64,000 nucleotides of DNA, taken from JACCZR01 sp963844805 (lineage in GTDB: Bacteria > Actinomycetota > Thermoleophilia > Solirubrobacterales > Thermoleophilaceae). The translations under genes were made by a program, and so were the position numbers. The notes under the pieces were generated by a model, which saw nothing but the letters and a program-made list of their open reading frames with translations, had not been told where the DNA came from and did not search any database. Shown piece by piece: positions 1 through 8,119 of the stretch. The number at the start of each line of letters is the position of its first letter. Position 1 is the stretch's first letter. The stretch is from contig CAWJPU010000001.1 of assembly GCA_963844805.1 (NCBI GenBank), forward strand, positions 1 to 64,000, given 5' to 3'.

Positions 1-12
1 ACGTCCGTCCCT

Positions 13-57
13 CAGAAAATTCGTCAGCCCGCTGAGCGTTTTTCTGGAAGGTGTGCC
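13..57. repeat. REP-like hairpin, copy A
   Basis: CAGAAAA (13-19) pairs with TTTTCTG (40-46) and TCAGC (24-28) with GCTGA (31-35) around a CC loop. The tail GGTGTGCC follows at 50-57. The same layout, a TCAG/CTGA core hairpin plus a GGTGYGCC tail, recurs at 43631-43676 and 60796-60848. The arms of this copy are close to the reverse complement of those of the third. No transposase is visible nearby. Confidence 0.5.
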
Positions 58-105
58 CGCCCTGCGCCCGCCGGCCAGGGGTCGCGTGCCATCCCACTCG
101 CCGGG

Positions 106-111
106 GATACT
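106..111 (+). promoter_or_regulatory. -10-like GATACT, leaderless spacing
   Basis: GATACT ends nine bases before the ATG at 121. The same hexamer or a one-base variant at the same nine-base spacing precedes the SnoaL-like genes at 42304 and 40486, so this is probably a leaderless promoter. Confidence 0.45.
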
Positions 112-120
112 GAGGGAGCG

Positions 121-415
121 ATGTTGCAGGTGACGCCCGAGGTGCAGTCGTTTGGCCGACAAGGCGTATGCCGCACTCAACTCCGGCGACCCGAGGGCTT
201 TCTGGCGTTGGTGGCCGAGGGACGTGAGCTCACCTCGAAGTCCGTGCGAGGTGCTTTCCAGGACCTGCGCTGGGAGCCGTCGGACACGCTCGCCGGTGTG
301 GATGTCGAGCAGACGGTGTGGCAGGCCGTCAGGCTGCGAGGAGGCAAACTGGGATGTCTGGGGGCCGTTTCGGACCGAGCCCGAGGCTCTCGCCGCTGTG
401 GGCCTGCCGGAGTAG
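121..415 (+). pseudogene. SnoaL-like protein, frameshifted
   Basis: Reading across three frames gives a SnoaL/NTF2-like polyketide-cyclase-fold protein. It starts MLQVTPEVQS from the ATG at 121, continues ADKAYAALNSGDPRAF, then AFQDLRWEPSDTLAGVDVEQ, and ends in the lineage-typical tail ALAAVGLPE with TAG at 413-415. No single frame is open from start to stop. The next SnoaL-like copy begins after exactly three bases (ACG), as in the array near 41 kb. Either a decayed copy or a gene hit by sequencing indels. Substrate unknown. Confidence 0.5.
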
Positions 416-418
416 ACG

Positions 419-824
419 ATGTCGCAGCAGAACAGGGAGTTGGCGCTGCGGTTGTCGGAGGCGAACGACCGGCGCGACTGGGACGCGGTCTTCGAGGCGT
501 ACGCGCCAGACATTCAGTGGGAGGACTGCAGCGGGTTGTGGGGCGACTGGGGGGTGGCCCGCGGACACGAAGGCCTCCGGGAGGCGTGGCGGCGGTGGTT
601 CGAGATCTTTGGCGACGTGAGATGGAACTCGACGGCGACCCCGTCGAGGCGGGAGAGGACGATGTCGTCGCCACCTATCGAGTCCATGGGCGCGGGCGGG
701 AAGCGGGGTGGCGGTCGATCAGCGGCTCACGCTGGTCTGGTCGGTGCGAGACCTCAGGATCGTGCGGGTCCGGGCATACGGCGAGCGGACTGAAGCCCTC
801 GAAGCCGTGGGGCTGTCGGAGTAG
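419..824 (+). pseudogene. SnoaL-like protein, two frameshifts
   Basis: It begins MSQQNRELALRLSEANDRRD and follows the family pattern through WGVARGHEGLREAW. It then needs one frame change for GDPVEAGEDDVVATYRVHG and a second for LTLVWSVRDLRIVRVRAYG, and ends EALEAVGLSE with TAG at 822-824. All family blocks are present in order, so the gene is complete apart from two indels near 630 and 700. SnoaL-fold proteins are small cone-shaped barrels acting as cyclases, isomerases or binding proteins. No active-site assignment can be made here. Confidence 0.6.
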
Positions 825-967
825 CAAAGCCGAGACGCGCTTCGCTCGGCGCTGCTCTGCCCAGCGTCGCCTCTGGGCCGCGGAGCCCGTCGGATTTAGT
901 ACCTGCGGATCGAGCGACGGTCGCGTGCGGAGCGCCAGACGGGGTTGCCCCCCTTTGCCTCCTCGCG

Positions 968-973
968 TACCCT
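968..973 (+). promoter_or_regulatory. -10-like TACCCT
   Basis: TACCCT lies ten bases before the ATG at 984. There is no Shine-Dalgarno sequence between them, which fits a leaderless transcript. Confidence 0.4.
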
Positions 974-983
974 TCCTGTCGCC

Positions 984-1202
984 ATGTCGCGCAGGTACAT
1001 CGGCGTCTTGATCGGAGCGGTTGGGATCGTGGCCGTCCTGTTCGCCCTGCTGGCTGATCCGCTCGGGATCGGGGGCACCGAAGGCTCCTTCGGCTGGAAG
1101 CAGGGAGTGCTACTTGGGCTCGGGGTCGTGTTGTTGATCGCCGGAGCTGTGACGGCGCTGCGGTCGCCTGGCGGCGGCAGCCCGACGTCAGCGGCCGAAT
1201 AG
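984..1202 (+). CDS. Small two-helix membrane protein
   Basis: A 72-residue protein with two predicted membrane helices: residues about 6-24 (IGVLIGAVGIVAVLFALLA) and about 40-60 (VLLGLGVVLLIAGAVTAL), joined by a Gly-rich loop. A short polar tail ends SPTSAAE. The ATG at 984 is chosen because it opens directly on the first helix and has a -10-like box ten bases upstream. I recognise no named family. A membrane location is the only functional statement the sequence supports. Confidence 0.6.
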   Translation: MSRRYIGVLIGAVGIVAVLFALLADPLGIGGTEGSFGWKQGVLLGLGVVLLIAGAVTALRSPGGGSPTSAAE

Positions 1203-1212
1203 GAGACCTTCA

Positions 1213-1232
1213 CGGCCCCGCTCTCGCGGGCC
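1213..1232. terminator. Hairpin after small membrane protein
   Basis: GGCCCCGC and GCGGGCC pair around TCTC with one bulged C. It lies between the stop of the plus-strand gene at 1202 and a degraded minus-strand reading frame ending at 1235, so it could serve both directions. There is no T-tract. Confidence 0.3.
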
Positions 1233-1234
1233 CA

Positions 1235-1594
1235 TCAGTCGTCCCCGCTGATCAGCGGCGGCTTCGTCACGTAGTCCAGGACTGCCTTGTTGTGCGTCCC
1301 GCAACGCCATGCGCAGCTTGTCGCCGCCGAAGTCCGGGCTCAGCGCAGCCTTCTGCTCGCGGCGGTGCTGACCCGCTCCCGGGCCTCGGCTGCCCGCCGC
1401 TCAAGGCTCTTCACCCTCAATCTCGGTCAGATGGCCGTGACGGGCCATCCACGCCATGCTCTCGACCTCGCGCTCGTGGGTGAGGCGCGTGCCAGTGCCT
1501 AGATCGTCATAGCTCTCGACCTTGGTCGGGTACTGAGGACGCTTCGCCTCGAACTCCCACCACGCATGGGACGTGGCCCGGGGAGAAGCGGCGG
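1235..1594 (-). pseudogene. Decayed minus-strand gene, family unknown
   Basis: On the minus strand a protein-like sequence runs AWWEFEAKRPQYPTKVESYD, then GTGTRLTHEREVESMAWMAR, then HGHLTEIEGEEP. After a frame change comes ERRAAEARERV, another change gives REQKAALSPDFGGDKLRMAL, and a last one ends KAVLDYVTKPPLISGDD with TGA at 1237-1235. The amphipathic pattern and the normal C-terminal composition suggest a once-real gene. I do not recognise the family, and no start codon can be fixed. Confidence 0.3.
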
Positions 1595-1742
1595 CTCGGC
1601 CACCGCGGCGGTCTGCCTGCGGGATTTCCGGTCGTACCCCCGGGCCCCGCCTCGACCGCTAGCGCTCCGGTCCATAAGTGGCGAGACCTACACGCCTGGA
1701 GTACGTTGGACACCAAAAGGGTCCCGCTCGAAGGAGCTCGCC

Positions 1743-2392
1743 ATGCCTTCCGAACTCCGCTCCTACCGGCCAGGGCACGGCACCGTAGTCGCCTACCTGG
1801 CCCTGTTCGTGGCCTTGGGGGGAACGTCCTACGGGCTTGCGACGGGCTCGATCGACGGCCGCGAGATCAAGAACAACTCGGTGGGGACCAGGACCTCCGC
1901 AACAACGGCATCCGGTCGCGGGACGTGCGCAACGGCGCGCTGCTGTCGCGGGACTTCAAGGCGGGGCAGCTGCCCGGCTGGGCCGCAGGGGCGACTGGAC
2001 CGCGCGGTCCTCAGGGGCTGACGGGCGGCGCGGGGCCCCAGCACCGCGTACTTTCAGCCGTCCGCTGTGATGCGGGCCGGCGTACTCAACTTGCCCGCCG
2101 GCAAGTACCTAGTCACCTACACCGCTCAGTTCACGAACTCCAGCGATAGCGACGTCTTGGCCGAGTGCGACGTGGAGACCCCCCCGAGGGGCAGCGGATC
2201 CCCGACAGCGACACCAGCGCCACTCTCCCGCCCGGCTCCGACCCAGAGCCGCAGCGCGAGACACTCACGAACACCTTTGGACTCGATTCGCCGCAAGGGA
2301 GCCAGATCGAGGTGCGTTGCAATCACGCGGCGGCCCCAATACGACTGGGTGCCATACAGGTCGGAAGCCTGGAGCCTGGCCCGACGCGCTGA
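1743..2392 (+). pseudogene. ALFVALGGTSY collagen-like surface protein, frameshifted
   Basis: An N-terminal signal-anchor carries YLALFVALGGTSYGLATG, followed by repeats of the IDGREIKNNSV and RNNGIRSRDVRNGALLSRDF type. A short Gly-X-Y stretch (GATGPRGPQGLTGGAGP) and a C-terminal beta-rich domain follow (NLPAGKYLVTYTAQFTN, later NTFGLDSPQGSQIEVRCNH). The C-terminal domain resembles C1q/TNF-like heads of bacterial collagen-like proteins. Three frame changes are needed, near 1886, 2040 and 2180. The AAGGAG before the ATG at 1743 is a good ribosome-binding site. Predicted exported and cell-surface bound. A second protein with the same N-terminus is at 42994. Confidence 0.55.
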
Positions 2393-2401
2393 GGTCGCCG
2401 C

Positions 2402-2727
2402 TCATCGATCCGGGTCACGGCTTGGCCCTGCCCGGTTGTGGTCGTCCACCTGCTCGTCCCACGAGGGCGCGTGCTCGCGAACACCGCCTCGAAGTCGCGC
2501 CGTCGTCAAGCTCGGCGGCCCGGGGTCCGTTCCGTGGATGGAGCGGACGAACTCGACGTGGGCCGCCTTCGGCCCGAACAAGCGACCTGCGAACTCCTGT
2601 CGTTTACGGCGCTCCAGCGCGGCCAAACTCTCGGTATGGGCTGGCGTGCCAAGTCGTCCGCCCGCTCTGCGCCGGCCTCGCTCAGCCCGGGCCCGACGAT
2701 CTCCGACTCGAGGATCTCAGCCGCCAC
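2402..2727 (-). CDS. Hypothetical protein, one frameshift
   Basis: A minus-strand sequence in two frames: VAAEILESEIVGPGLSEAGA with ERADDLARQ from the GTG at 2727, then HTESLAALERRKRQEFAG with RLFGPKAAHVEFVRSIHG. The charged helical pattern is protein-like, but the sequence has no recognisable motif. The end at 2402 is the only stop in the second frame. It could be a chance reading frame of this GC-rich DNA. Confidence 0.25.
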
Positions 2728-2840
2728 GCGCGCAGTGATCGATGCGCGCGTCCTCGGTGAACACCCCCGGAACCGGGCCGCGATCCGTCGAGCACGGGAG
2801 AGGCCGGGGGGCGACGCCCCGGCACCACCTCCCGAGGCGA

Positions 2841-3232
2841 CTAGGTGAAACAGTCCACGTCGGTGATCCGGGAGCGCGTGCGACGGCTGGTGCGCGACCG
2901 GTAGCGCACGTTGACGGCGGCAAGGCAGTCCGCTTGACGGCCGTCTTGGGCCCGGTAGAACCACAATACGTCGCAACGCACGGCATGCGGCGACAGTCGA
3001 GAGCTGCCGCGGCGGAGTGGCAGCCGCGCGCAGTATCGACGACTCGCGAAAACCTCCGATACCTGCACGAACGCCGGGTCGTCGGTGACATTCGAATTGG
3101 CGGTGTTCTGGGCCGCCGCCTTGGCAGTTTTCGGGCCGCCCCTGACAGGGACAGCGTGTGCGCGGAGGCAGTCGTCGGCACTAGCAGGGCTAGCGCCAAG
3201 AGGACACCCATGCAAACTACGTTCTTCATCAC
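2841..3232 (-). CDS. Small secreted protein, one frameshift
   Basis: It starts MMKNVVCMGVLLALALLVPT with ASAHTLS following: a classical signal peptide with cleavage likely after ASA. After a one-base break near 3135 the mature part continues KAAAQNTANSNVTDD, then SPHAVRCDVLWFY and NVRYRSRTSRRTRSRITDVD, ending CFT. Short secreted proteins of this layout, with paired cysteines and an Arg-rich C-terminus, are common in Solirubrobacterales; their function is unknown. A ribosome-binding site (AGAGGAGAGGG) precedes the ATG. Confidence 0.5.
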
Positions 3233-3628
3233 CCTCTCCTCTCTGCGACGTCGGTCCCGGTTGGCTAGGTAGACGTACTCACGAAACCTTCGTCCGATAT
3301 GTGGTTGCGACCCTAAGTAAAGGGCTTACGCCAGCCTTACGGCGCCGGGGCGCCGTTTGCGGGCGCGTCAGGCGTAGGTCATCGCTGACGAGCAGCAGCT
3401 GCACGACGACCCTGGTCGCACGGCTGGACGAAAGCGAGGTCGCGCGGGGCACCCTCCACTACGGGTTGTGGAGTGTCTGCATCGGTCTCCCGCGTCTCTC
3501 CGTGACCTGCCGGGACGGCCCAGCTCGTTGTGGCTGAGCGGGCCCGGCGGCTCTCTATCGGCGGGCGTCGGGCTGCGGTGTAGTTGCGGTGTAGTCGGGG
3601 TCCCTATCCGAGCGGTTCTGAGCGGTTC
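3233..3628. other. Gene-free stretch
   Basis: No convincing gene on either strand. It contains GGCGCC-GG-GGCGCC near 3340-3355 (hairpin), a tandem TGCGGTGTAG pair near 3580-3600, and repeated AGCGGTT units just before the structured repeat at 3629. Confidence 0.4.
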
Positions 3629-3669
3629 CCCAGCGGTCGAAACCGCTCTAGAGAGCGAAATCGGCTCTA
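3629..3669. repeat. Two-hairpin repeat, copy 1
   Basis: AGCGGTCGAAACCGCT (3632-3647) forms a six-pair hairpin. It is followed by the palindrome CTCTAGAG, and AGAGC (3652-3656) pairs with GCTCT (3664-3668). A nearly identical copy lies at 8008-8050. Both copies sit just beyond the 3' end of minus-strand genes. Confidence 0.55.
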
Positions 3670-3684
3670 CTGTGCACCCGGCTT

Positions 3685-4083
3685 CTAGATGTAGTACATG
3701 GGCGCCGAGGCCTGGGCCTCGCGCTCGGCCACGTCGATGATCGTCGCCGACCCCAGCGCCGTCCGCAGCGCCTCGACGCCGTCCGCCCAGGGGTGGCCGG
3801 CCGCGCGGGCCTCGGGGCCCAGCTCGCCGTCGAGCAGCTCGACCACCTCCAGCACCGTCACCTCGGCCGGGGGGCGGGCGAACAGGTAGCCGCCCTTCAC
3901 GCCGCGCTGGCTCTGCAGGATCCCCGCCCGGCGCAGGGAGGCGAACAGGCCCTCCAGGAACTGCACGGGGATGTCGCGCGCCTTGGCGATCTCGGCGATC
4001 GGCACCGGGGTCGCCCCGCCGCGGCGCGCCAGCTCGGCGAGCGCGCGCACTGCGTAGGGCGACTTCGAAGTGATCTGCAGCAC
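3685..4083 (-). CDS. Rrf2 family transcriptional regulator
   Basis: A 132-residue winged-helix regulator. It opens LQITSKSPYAVRALAELAR, the typical Rrf2 N-terminus. The wing region RGVKGGYLFARPPAEVTVLE and the dimerisation helix VVELLDGELG follow. The three clustered cysteines that bind an Fe-S cluster in IscR, NsrR and RsrR are absent, so redox sensing through a cluster is unlikely. The GTG at 4083 is preferred because a TACCCT box lies nine bases upstream and the family starts at this residue. Divergent from vanZ, with overlapping -10 boxes. Confidence 0.8.
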   Translation of the reverse strand: MLQITSKSPYAVRALAELARRGGATPVPIAEIAKARDIPVQFLEGLFASLRRAGILQSQRGVKGGYLFARPPAEVTVLEVVELLDGELGPEARAAGHPWADGVEALRTALGSATIIDVAEREAQASAPMYYI

Positions 4084-4091
4084 CGGGGCCC

Positions 4092-4098
4092 TAGGGTA
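4092..4098. promoter_or_regulatory. Overlapping divergent -10 boxes (Rrf2 / vanZ)
   Basis: TAGGGT (4092-4097) is six bases before the GTG at 4104. On the other strand TACCCT (4098-4093) is nine bases before the GTG at 4083. Both are read from the palindrome CCCTAGGG plus TA, so the two promoters cannot easily be occupied together. Confidence 0.5.
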
Positions 4099-4103
4099 AG
4101 CCT

Positions 4104-4484
4104 GTGCGGGAACTTCGTGCATTCCTGCCACCCCTGGCGCTGATGGCGATCATCTTCGTGCTGTCCGGCCAGCAGAGCCTGGACTCGGGCCTGGGGTGGA
4201 TCGACGAGGTCGGCCGCAAGGTCGTCCACTTCGGCGAGTACGCCCTGCTGTGCGCGCTGTGGTGGCGGGCGCTGCGCGACCGCGTCGACGGCGACCTCGC
4301 GCTCGTCGTCGCGGTGGCCGTGACCAGCGCCTACGCCGCCAGCGACGAGTTCCACCAGAGCTTCGTGGACGGTCGGCACGGCACGCCGGTGGACTGGCTG
4401 ATCGACACCGCCGGCGCGCTGACGGCTGCCCTGCTGATCCGCCGCTACGCGCGGCAGCGAGAAGGGCAGCGGGTGGCGGCGTGA
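4104..4484 (+). CDS. VanZ-like membrane protein
   Basis: A 126-residue protein with four predicted helices and VanZ-family landmarks: GWIDEVGRKVVHFGEYALL at about residues 32-50 and ASDEFHQSFVDGRHGTPVDW at about 79-98. Those His, Glu and Asp residues are conserved in VanZ/YycN-like proteins. VanZ lowers teicoplanin sensitivity in enterococci, but the family is broad and its biochemical role is unresolved. The stop overlaps the start of the histidine kinase (GTGA), implying co-translation. Confidence 0.75.
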   Translation: MRELRAFLPPLALMAIIFVLSGQQSLDSGLGWIDEVGRKVVHFGEYALLCALWWRALRDRVDGDLALVVAVAVTSAYAASDEFHQSFVDGRHGTPVDWLIDTAGALTAALLIRRYARQREGQRVAA

Positions 4485-5227
4485 AGCCGCAGGCCGCGAT
4501 CGGCGCGGTCGCGGCGCTGGCGGTCGCGGGTGGCGCCGTCGGAGTCCGGCTGCGCAGGCGCTCGGCCGCCCGCCACCGCACTTCGCGCGAGCTCGCCCAG
4601 CGCGCGATGCGGGAGGAGAGCGAAGTCAGGCGCAACGTGGCCGAGGCGATCCACGACGGCCCGGTCCAGGAGCTGATCGCGCTCGACATGGTCCTCGCCT
4701 CCGCGGGCCAGGCGCTGAGCCGCGGCGACGTGGAGCGCGGCACCGAGCTGCTCGGCGAGGCCCGCGAGGCCGCCGCGCGCAACGTCCGCCACCTGCGCGA
4801 GGAGCTGGTGGAGCTCGGCCCCTACGCGTTCGAGGAGGCCAACTTCGATACCGCCATCGAGCGCTGCCTGCCGATCTGGAAGCGCCGCTACGGGCTCGAC
4901 GTCGCGATCACGATCGAGCGCATCCAGATGGCGCCCGAGACCGCGGGCGAGCTGTTCCGCATCACGCAGGAGGCGGTCATCAACGCCGGCCGCCACGCCG
5001 ACGCCGAGACGGTGGCGGTGAGCCTGCGGACGGTCGACGGCGAGGTCGAGCTGCGGGTGACCGACGACGGCCGGGGCATCGACGGCTCGCCGCTCGACGA
5101 CCCGGAGGCCGGCCACCTCGGGCTGGCGAGCATCAGGGAGCGGGCGGAGCTGCTGGGCGGCGGCCTCGAGCTCGAGAGCTCAGACCGGGGCACCAAGCTC
5201 GTCGTGCGCTTCCCCGCCTCCGGCTGA
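4481..5227 (+). CDS. Sensor histidine kinase (HisKA_3 type)
   Basis: A 248-residue kinase. One N-terminal membrane helix (residues about 5-18) is followed by the dimerisation/phosphoacceptor motif EAIHDGPVQELIALDM, with the phosphorylated His near residue 60. The HATPase domain shows EAVINAGRHA (N box), DDGRGIDG (G1) and GHLGLASIRERAELLGG (G2). This is the NarX/DesK class. No sensor domain is present and no response regulator is adjacent, so input and partner are unknown. Its 3' end overlaps the convergent oxidoreductase by 48 bases. Confidence 0.8.
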   Translation: MKPQAAIGAVAALAVAGGAVGVRLRRRSAARHRTSRELAQRAMREESEVRRNVAEAIHDGPVQELIALDMVLASAGQALSRGDVERGTELLGEAREAAARNVRHLREELVELGPYAFEEANFDTAIERCLPIWKRRYGLDVAITIERIQMAPETAGELFRITQEAVINAGRHADAETVAVSLRTVDGEVELRVTDDGRGIDGSPLDDPEAGHLGLASIRERAELLGGGLELESSDRGTKLVVRFPASG

Positions 5228-7440
5228 CGAGCCGCTCACCGGCTCGAGCCGCACGGGGATCCCGTTCAGGAAGGCCATGCCGGCCAGCCGCTCGAGATCC
5301 TCGGGCTCGCCGCTGGCCAGCAGGTTCACGTTCACGCCCGCGTGCTCGTTGGCCAGCTGCCAGCCGCCGCGGTGGCCCCAGCCGTGCGGCAGGGCCACCG
5401 TGCCCGGCGTCATCTCGTCGGTCACCTTGACCGGCACGGTCACCGACGCCGGACTTGGACTCCACGCACGCCTCTCCCCCGTCCTCGAGGCCGCACGCCC
5501 TGGCGTCGTCGGGGTGCACGCGCACCGCGTGCACGCGGCCGCCGCGCATCAGCAGCGGCGCGTTGTGCATCCACGAGTTGTGCGAGCGCAGCTCGCGCAG
5601 GCCGATCAGGCGCAGCGGGTAGGCCGGGTCGTCGCCGTTGGACGACTCGCGCGCGGGTCATCTCCTCCACGATCTCCGGCGGCGCCAGGCGCACGCGCGA
5701 CCCCTTGTGGCGGACCTTGTCGGCGAGCACCCCGGTCTCGATCTCGTCCCCGAGCAGCAGCCCGTGCGGGTGCTTGCGCAGCTTCTCCAGGCTCAGCCCG
5801 CCGCGCCGGGCGCCGAACAGGTCGCCCGCGGGGCCCGTGCGCAGCAGCAGGTCGACCAGCCGCTGGGGGCTGGGCCGGAAGCCGAGCTTGGCCGTCGCCC
5901 GCAGCGCGGGGATCGAATACGGCGCCACGCCGATCCGCCGGGCCAGGTCGTCCACGATCTCCCACTCCTCGCGCGACTCGCCGCGCGGCTCGATCACGCG
6001 CTCGGTGGTCTGGATGAAGGGCTGGGAGAAGAAGCCGAGGAACGCGAGCGGGACGTCGTCGCGCTCGTACAGCGTGGTGGTGGGCAGCACGTAGTCGGCG
6101 TGCTTGGTGGTCTCGTTGACGTAGAAGTCGAGCGCCACCATCAGGTCGAGCTTTCCGAGCGCCCGCTCCATGGAGTCGCCGTCGGGCACCGACAGCACCG
6201 GGTTGCCGGCCGAGACGAACAGCGCCTTGACCTGGCGGGCGCCGGGCGTCTCGATCTCGCGCGGCAGCAGCGAAGCCGGGAGGTTGCCGATCACGTCGGG
6301 GAAGTCGCCGAAGCGGGCGCGCGTCTTGCCGTAGGAGGCGAGGCCGACCTTCTCGGCCACGTCGTCGAGGGCGATCGGCGGCTTGCCGAACACGGCGCCG
6401 CCGGGCGAGTCGAGGTTCCCGGTGACGGCGTTCAGCGCGTCGAGCAGGAACGACACCAGCGTGCCGAAGCGCCCCAGGCACGAGCCCGTGCGCCCGTAGG
6501 CCGCCGCCCGCCGCGCCCCCGCGAACGCCCGCGCCAGCTCGCGAACCCGCTCGGGGGCGATGCCGGTGCGGGACTCGGTCTCCTCGGGCGAATGCGCGGC
6601 CACCAGCCGCTCGAGCTCCTCCGCCCCCTCGGCGTGCTCGGCCAGCCAGCCGCGGTCGGCCAGGCCGTCCTCGAAGACCACCTGCAGCAGCGAGAGCAGC
6701 AGCCAGGCGTCGGCGTCGGGGCGGATCGGCAGGTGCTCGAACTGGTTGGCGGTCTCCGAGCGGCGCGGGTCCACGACGACCACGCGGCCGCCGCGCTTCT
6801 CCAGGCCGAGCAGCTGCTCGCGCACGCGCGGCGCGGAGAGCACCGAGCCGTGCGAGACGAGCGGGTTGGCCCCCACCATCAGCAGGAAGTCCGTGCGGCG
6901 CAGGTCGGGGATCGGGACCACCAGCGGCGAGCCGTACAGCAGCGCGCTGGCCGCGAAGCGGTTGTTCACGTCCTGCGAGCCGGCGGTGTAGTAGTGCGGC
7001 GAGCCGATCGCGTCCAGCAGGCCCTTGGCCCACAGGGTGTGCGAGTAGGAGAACGCGCCGGGGTTGCCCATGTACCAGGCGACCGACTCCTTGCCGTGCT
7101 CGTCGAGCACGTCCGAGAGGCGGTCGGCGATGTCGGCCATCGCCGACTCCCAGCTCACCTCCTCGAACGAGCCGTCGCGCTTGCGCCGCTGCGGCTTGAG
7201 CACGCGGTCGGGGTCGTTGACGACCTCCTGCATCGCGATGCCCTTGGGACACGCGTAGCCGCTGGAGAGCGGGTGCTCGGGGTCGGGGCGCAGCTTGGTC
7301 AGCTCCCCGTCCTCCACCGTGGCCACCATCCCGCACAGCGGCTCGCAGATACGGCAGAAGGTGACCTTCTCCTCGACTCCGCTCTGGGAGCGGCTTTGCG
7401 GGGGGTGTGGTGCAGTCCGCGGTGCACCTCGCGCTGGCAT
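5180..7440 (-). CDS. Molybdopterin oxidoreductase (bis-MGD family), frameshifted
   Basis: The N-terminus EEKVTFCRICEPLCGMVA with the later GYACPKG supplies a C-x2-C-x3-C-x(n)-C [4Fe-4S] ligand set. The body follows the formate dehydrogenase/DMSO-reductase superfamily (COG0243): SWESAMADIADRLSDVL, VDPRRSETANQFEHLPIRPD, TGNLDSPGGAVFGKPP, and SAGNPVLSVPDGDSMERAL. After breaks near 5640 and 5450 the C-terminal cofactor-binding domain continues (HNSWMHNAPLL, then GTVALPHGWGHRGGWQLANE). No Tat signal, so it is cytoplasmic. Substrate unknown. The ATG at 7440 is chosen because TAGGGT lies nine bases upstream; a GTG at 7446 is also in frame. Confidence 0.8.
7355..7377. repeat. 23-bp direct repeat, unit 1
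   Basis: CAGAAGGTGACCTTC followed by TCCTCGAC, inside the start of the oxidoreductase gene where it encodes VEEKVTFC on the minus strand. An identical copy is at 8063-8085. Confidence 0.7.
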
Positions 7441-7449
7441 CGGCACAGA

Positions 7450-7455
7450 ACCCTA
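7450..7455 (-). promoter_or_regulatory. -10-like TAGGGT for oxidoreductase
   Basis: TAGGGT on the minus strand lies nine bases before the ATG at 7440, the commonest spacing for this hexamer in the window. Confidence 0.5.
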
Positions 7456-7657
7456 CGACGTGGACACCTCCTAGTAGAGCGCCGGCACGAGCAGAGTGCC
7501 GCCGCGGCTTTCCCAGGTAGACCGCAACCGCGGTATAGAAGCGCAGGTGCGCGCAAAAGGACTATGTAGCTATGGCAGAACGACTGACGCTCTTACTTTG
7601 ACCTCACCTTCGGAGCGGAAGGGCGGCGATGAGCGCGCGGAGATTTAGACTGCAATA

Positions 7658-8019
7658 GTGCGGCTCTACAAGGAGCAGTTCGGGAAGGGACCGACGAAGG
7701 CAGTCACTCACTACGCGGGTACGGACTGCATAGTCTCGACGCTCGAGAACCTTTCACCGTTGCCGAGCGCAACCTGATGCGAGCGGCGAGCATGAGCGCG
7801 TCGCGGATATGCGCCAGTCTCTGAAGGCTGCGACTGAGACGACGTTCCGCACGACGATCGAGGAGATCACGGGACGGAAGGTGCGCGGCTACATCACGGG
7901 CACCGACACCCACAACGACATCTCGACTCGAAGTCTTCTACCTCGAACCAGACATCTCCCGGACCGCGGAGGTCAACCCGGGTAGCGGTCGCTTGCGGAG
8001 ATTCTGGCCCAGCGGTTGA
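7658..8019 (+). pseudogene. DUF2294 / MpsC-type protein, frameshifted
   Basis: Three frames together give VRLYKEQFGKGPTKAVTHYA, then STLENxFTVAERNL, then GEHERVADMRQSLKAATETT with FRTTIEEITGRKVRGYITGT following, then EVFYLEPDISRTAEVNPGS. This is the full DUF2294 pattern (RLYKEQFGKGPTKA, ITGRKV, EVFxLEP). In staphylococci the family includes MpsC, linked to bicarbonate uptake and membrane potential. Breaks lie near 7745, 7785 and 7930. An in-frame TAG upstream of the GTG at 7658 removes the usual N-terminal extension. The last codons and the TGA lie inside the two-hairpin repeat at 8008. Confidence 0.55.
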
Positions 8020-8050
8020 AACCGCTCTAGAGAGCCAAATCAGGCTCTAG
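8008..8050. repeat. Two-hairpin repeat, copy 2
   Basis: AGCGGTTGAAACCGCT (8011-8026) forms a six-pair stem with a TGAA loop, then CTCTAGAG. AGAGCC (8031-8036) pairs with GGCTCT (8043-8048). The one- and two-base differences from the copy at 3629 mostly keep the pairing, which suggests a structured element. Confidence 0.55.
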
Positions 8051-8062
8051 GCCGGGGTGCCA

Positions 8063-8085
8063 CAGAAGGTGACCTTCTCCTCGAC
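8063..8085. repeat. 23-bp direct repeat, unit 2
   Basis: Identical to 7355-7377. On the minus strand it is read in the same frame, as part of a 14-codon micro-frame MAVEEKVTFCGTPA that matches the start of the oxidoreductase and then stops. Confidence 0.7.
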
Positions 8086-8106
8086 GGCCATCGCCGAGGA
8101 GAAGGT
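8072..8106. terminator. Strong hairpin after SRPBCC gene
   Basis: ACCTTCTCCTCG (8072-8083) and CGAGGAGAAGGT (8095-8106) form a perfect 12-pair stem with an 11-base loop, just downstream of the minus-strand SRPBCC stop at 8120. There is no T-tract. One arm overlaps the 23-bp direct repeat. Confidence 0.4.
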
Positions 8107-8119
8107 ATCCGACTTCGCG

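Noticed and set aside
121..1011. A single long plus-strand reading frame of 296 codons
   Set aside because: Its middle carries a piece of a SnoaL-like protein, but the rest is low-complexity Arg/Gly translation. The recognisable protein changes frame, so the long frame is an artefact of GC-rich DNA.
5638..7569. Plus-strand open frame of over 600 codons opposite the oxidoreductase
   Set aside because: Its composition (Gln, His, Arg, Leu, Val repeats) is that of an antisense shadow, and the minus strand has clear family motifs throughout.
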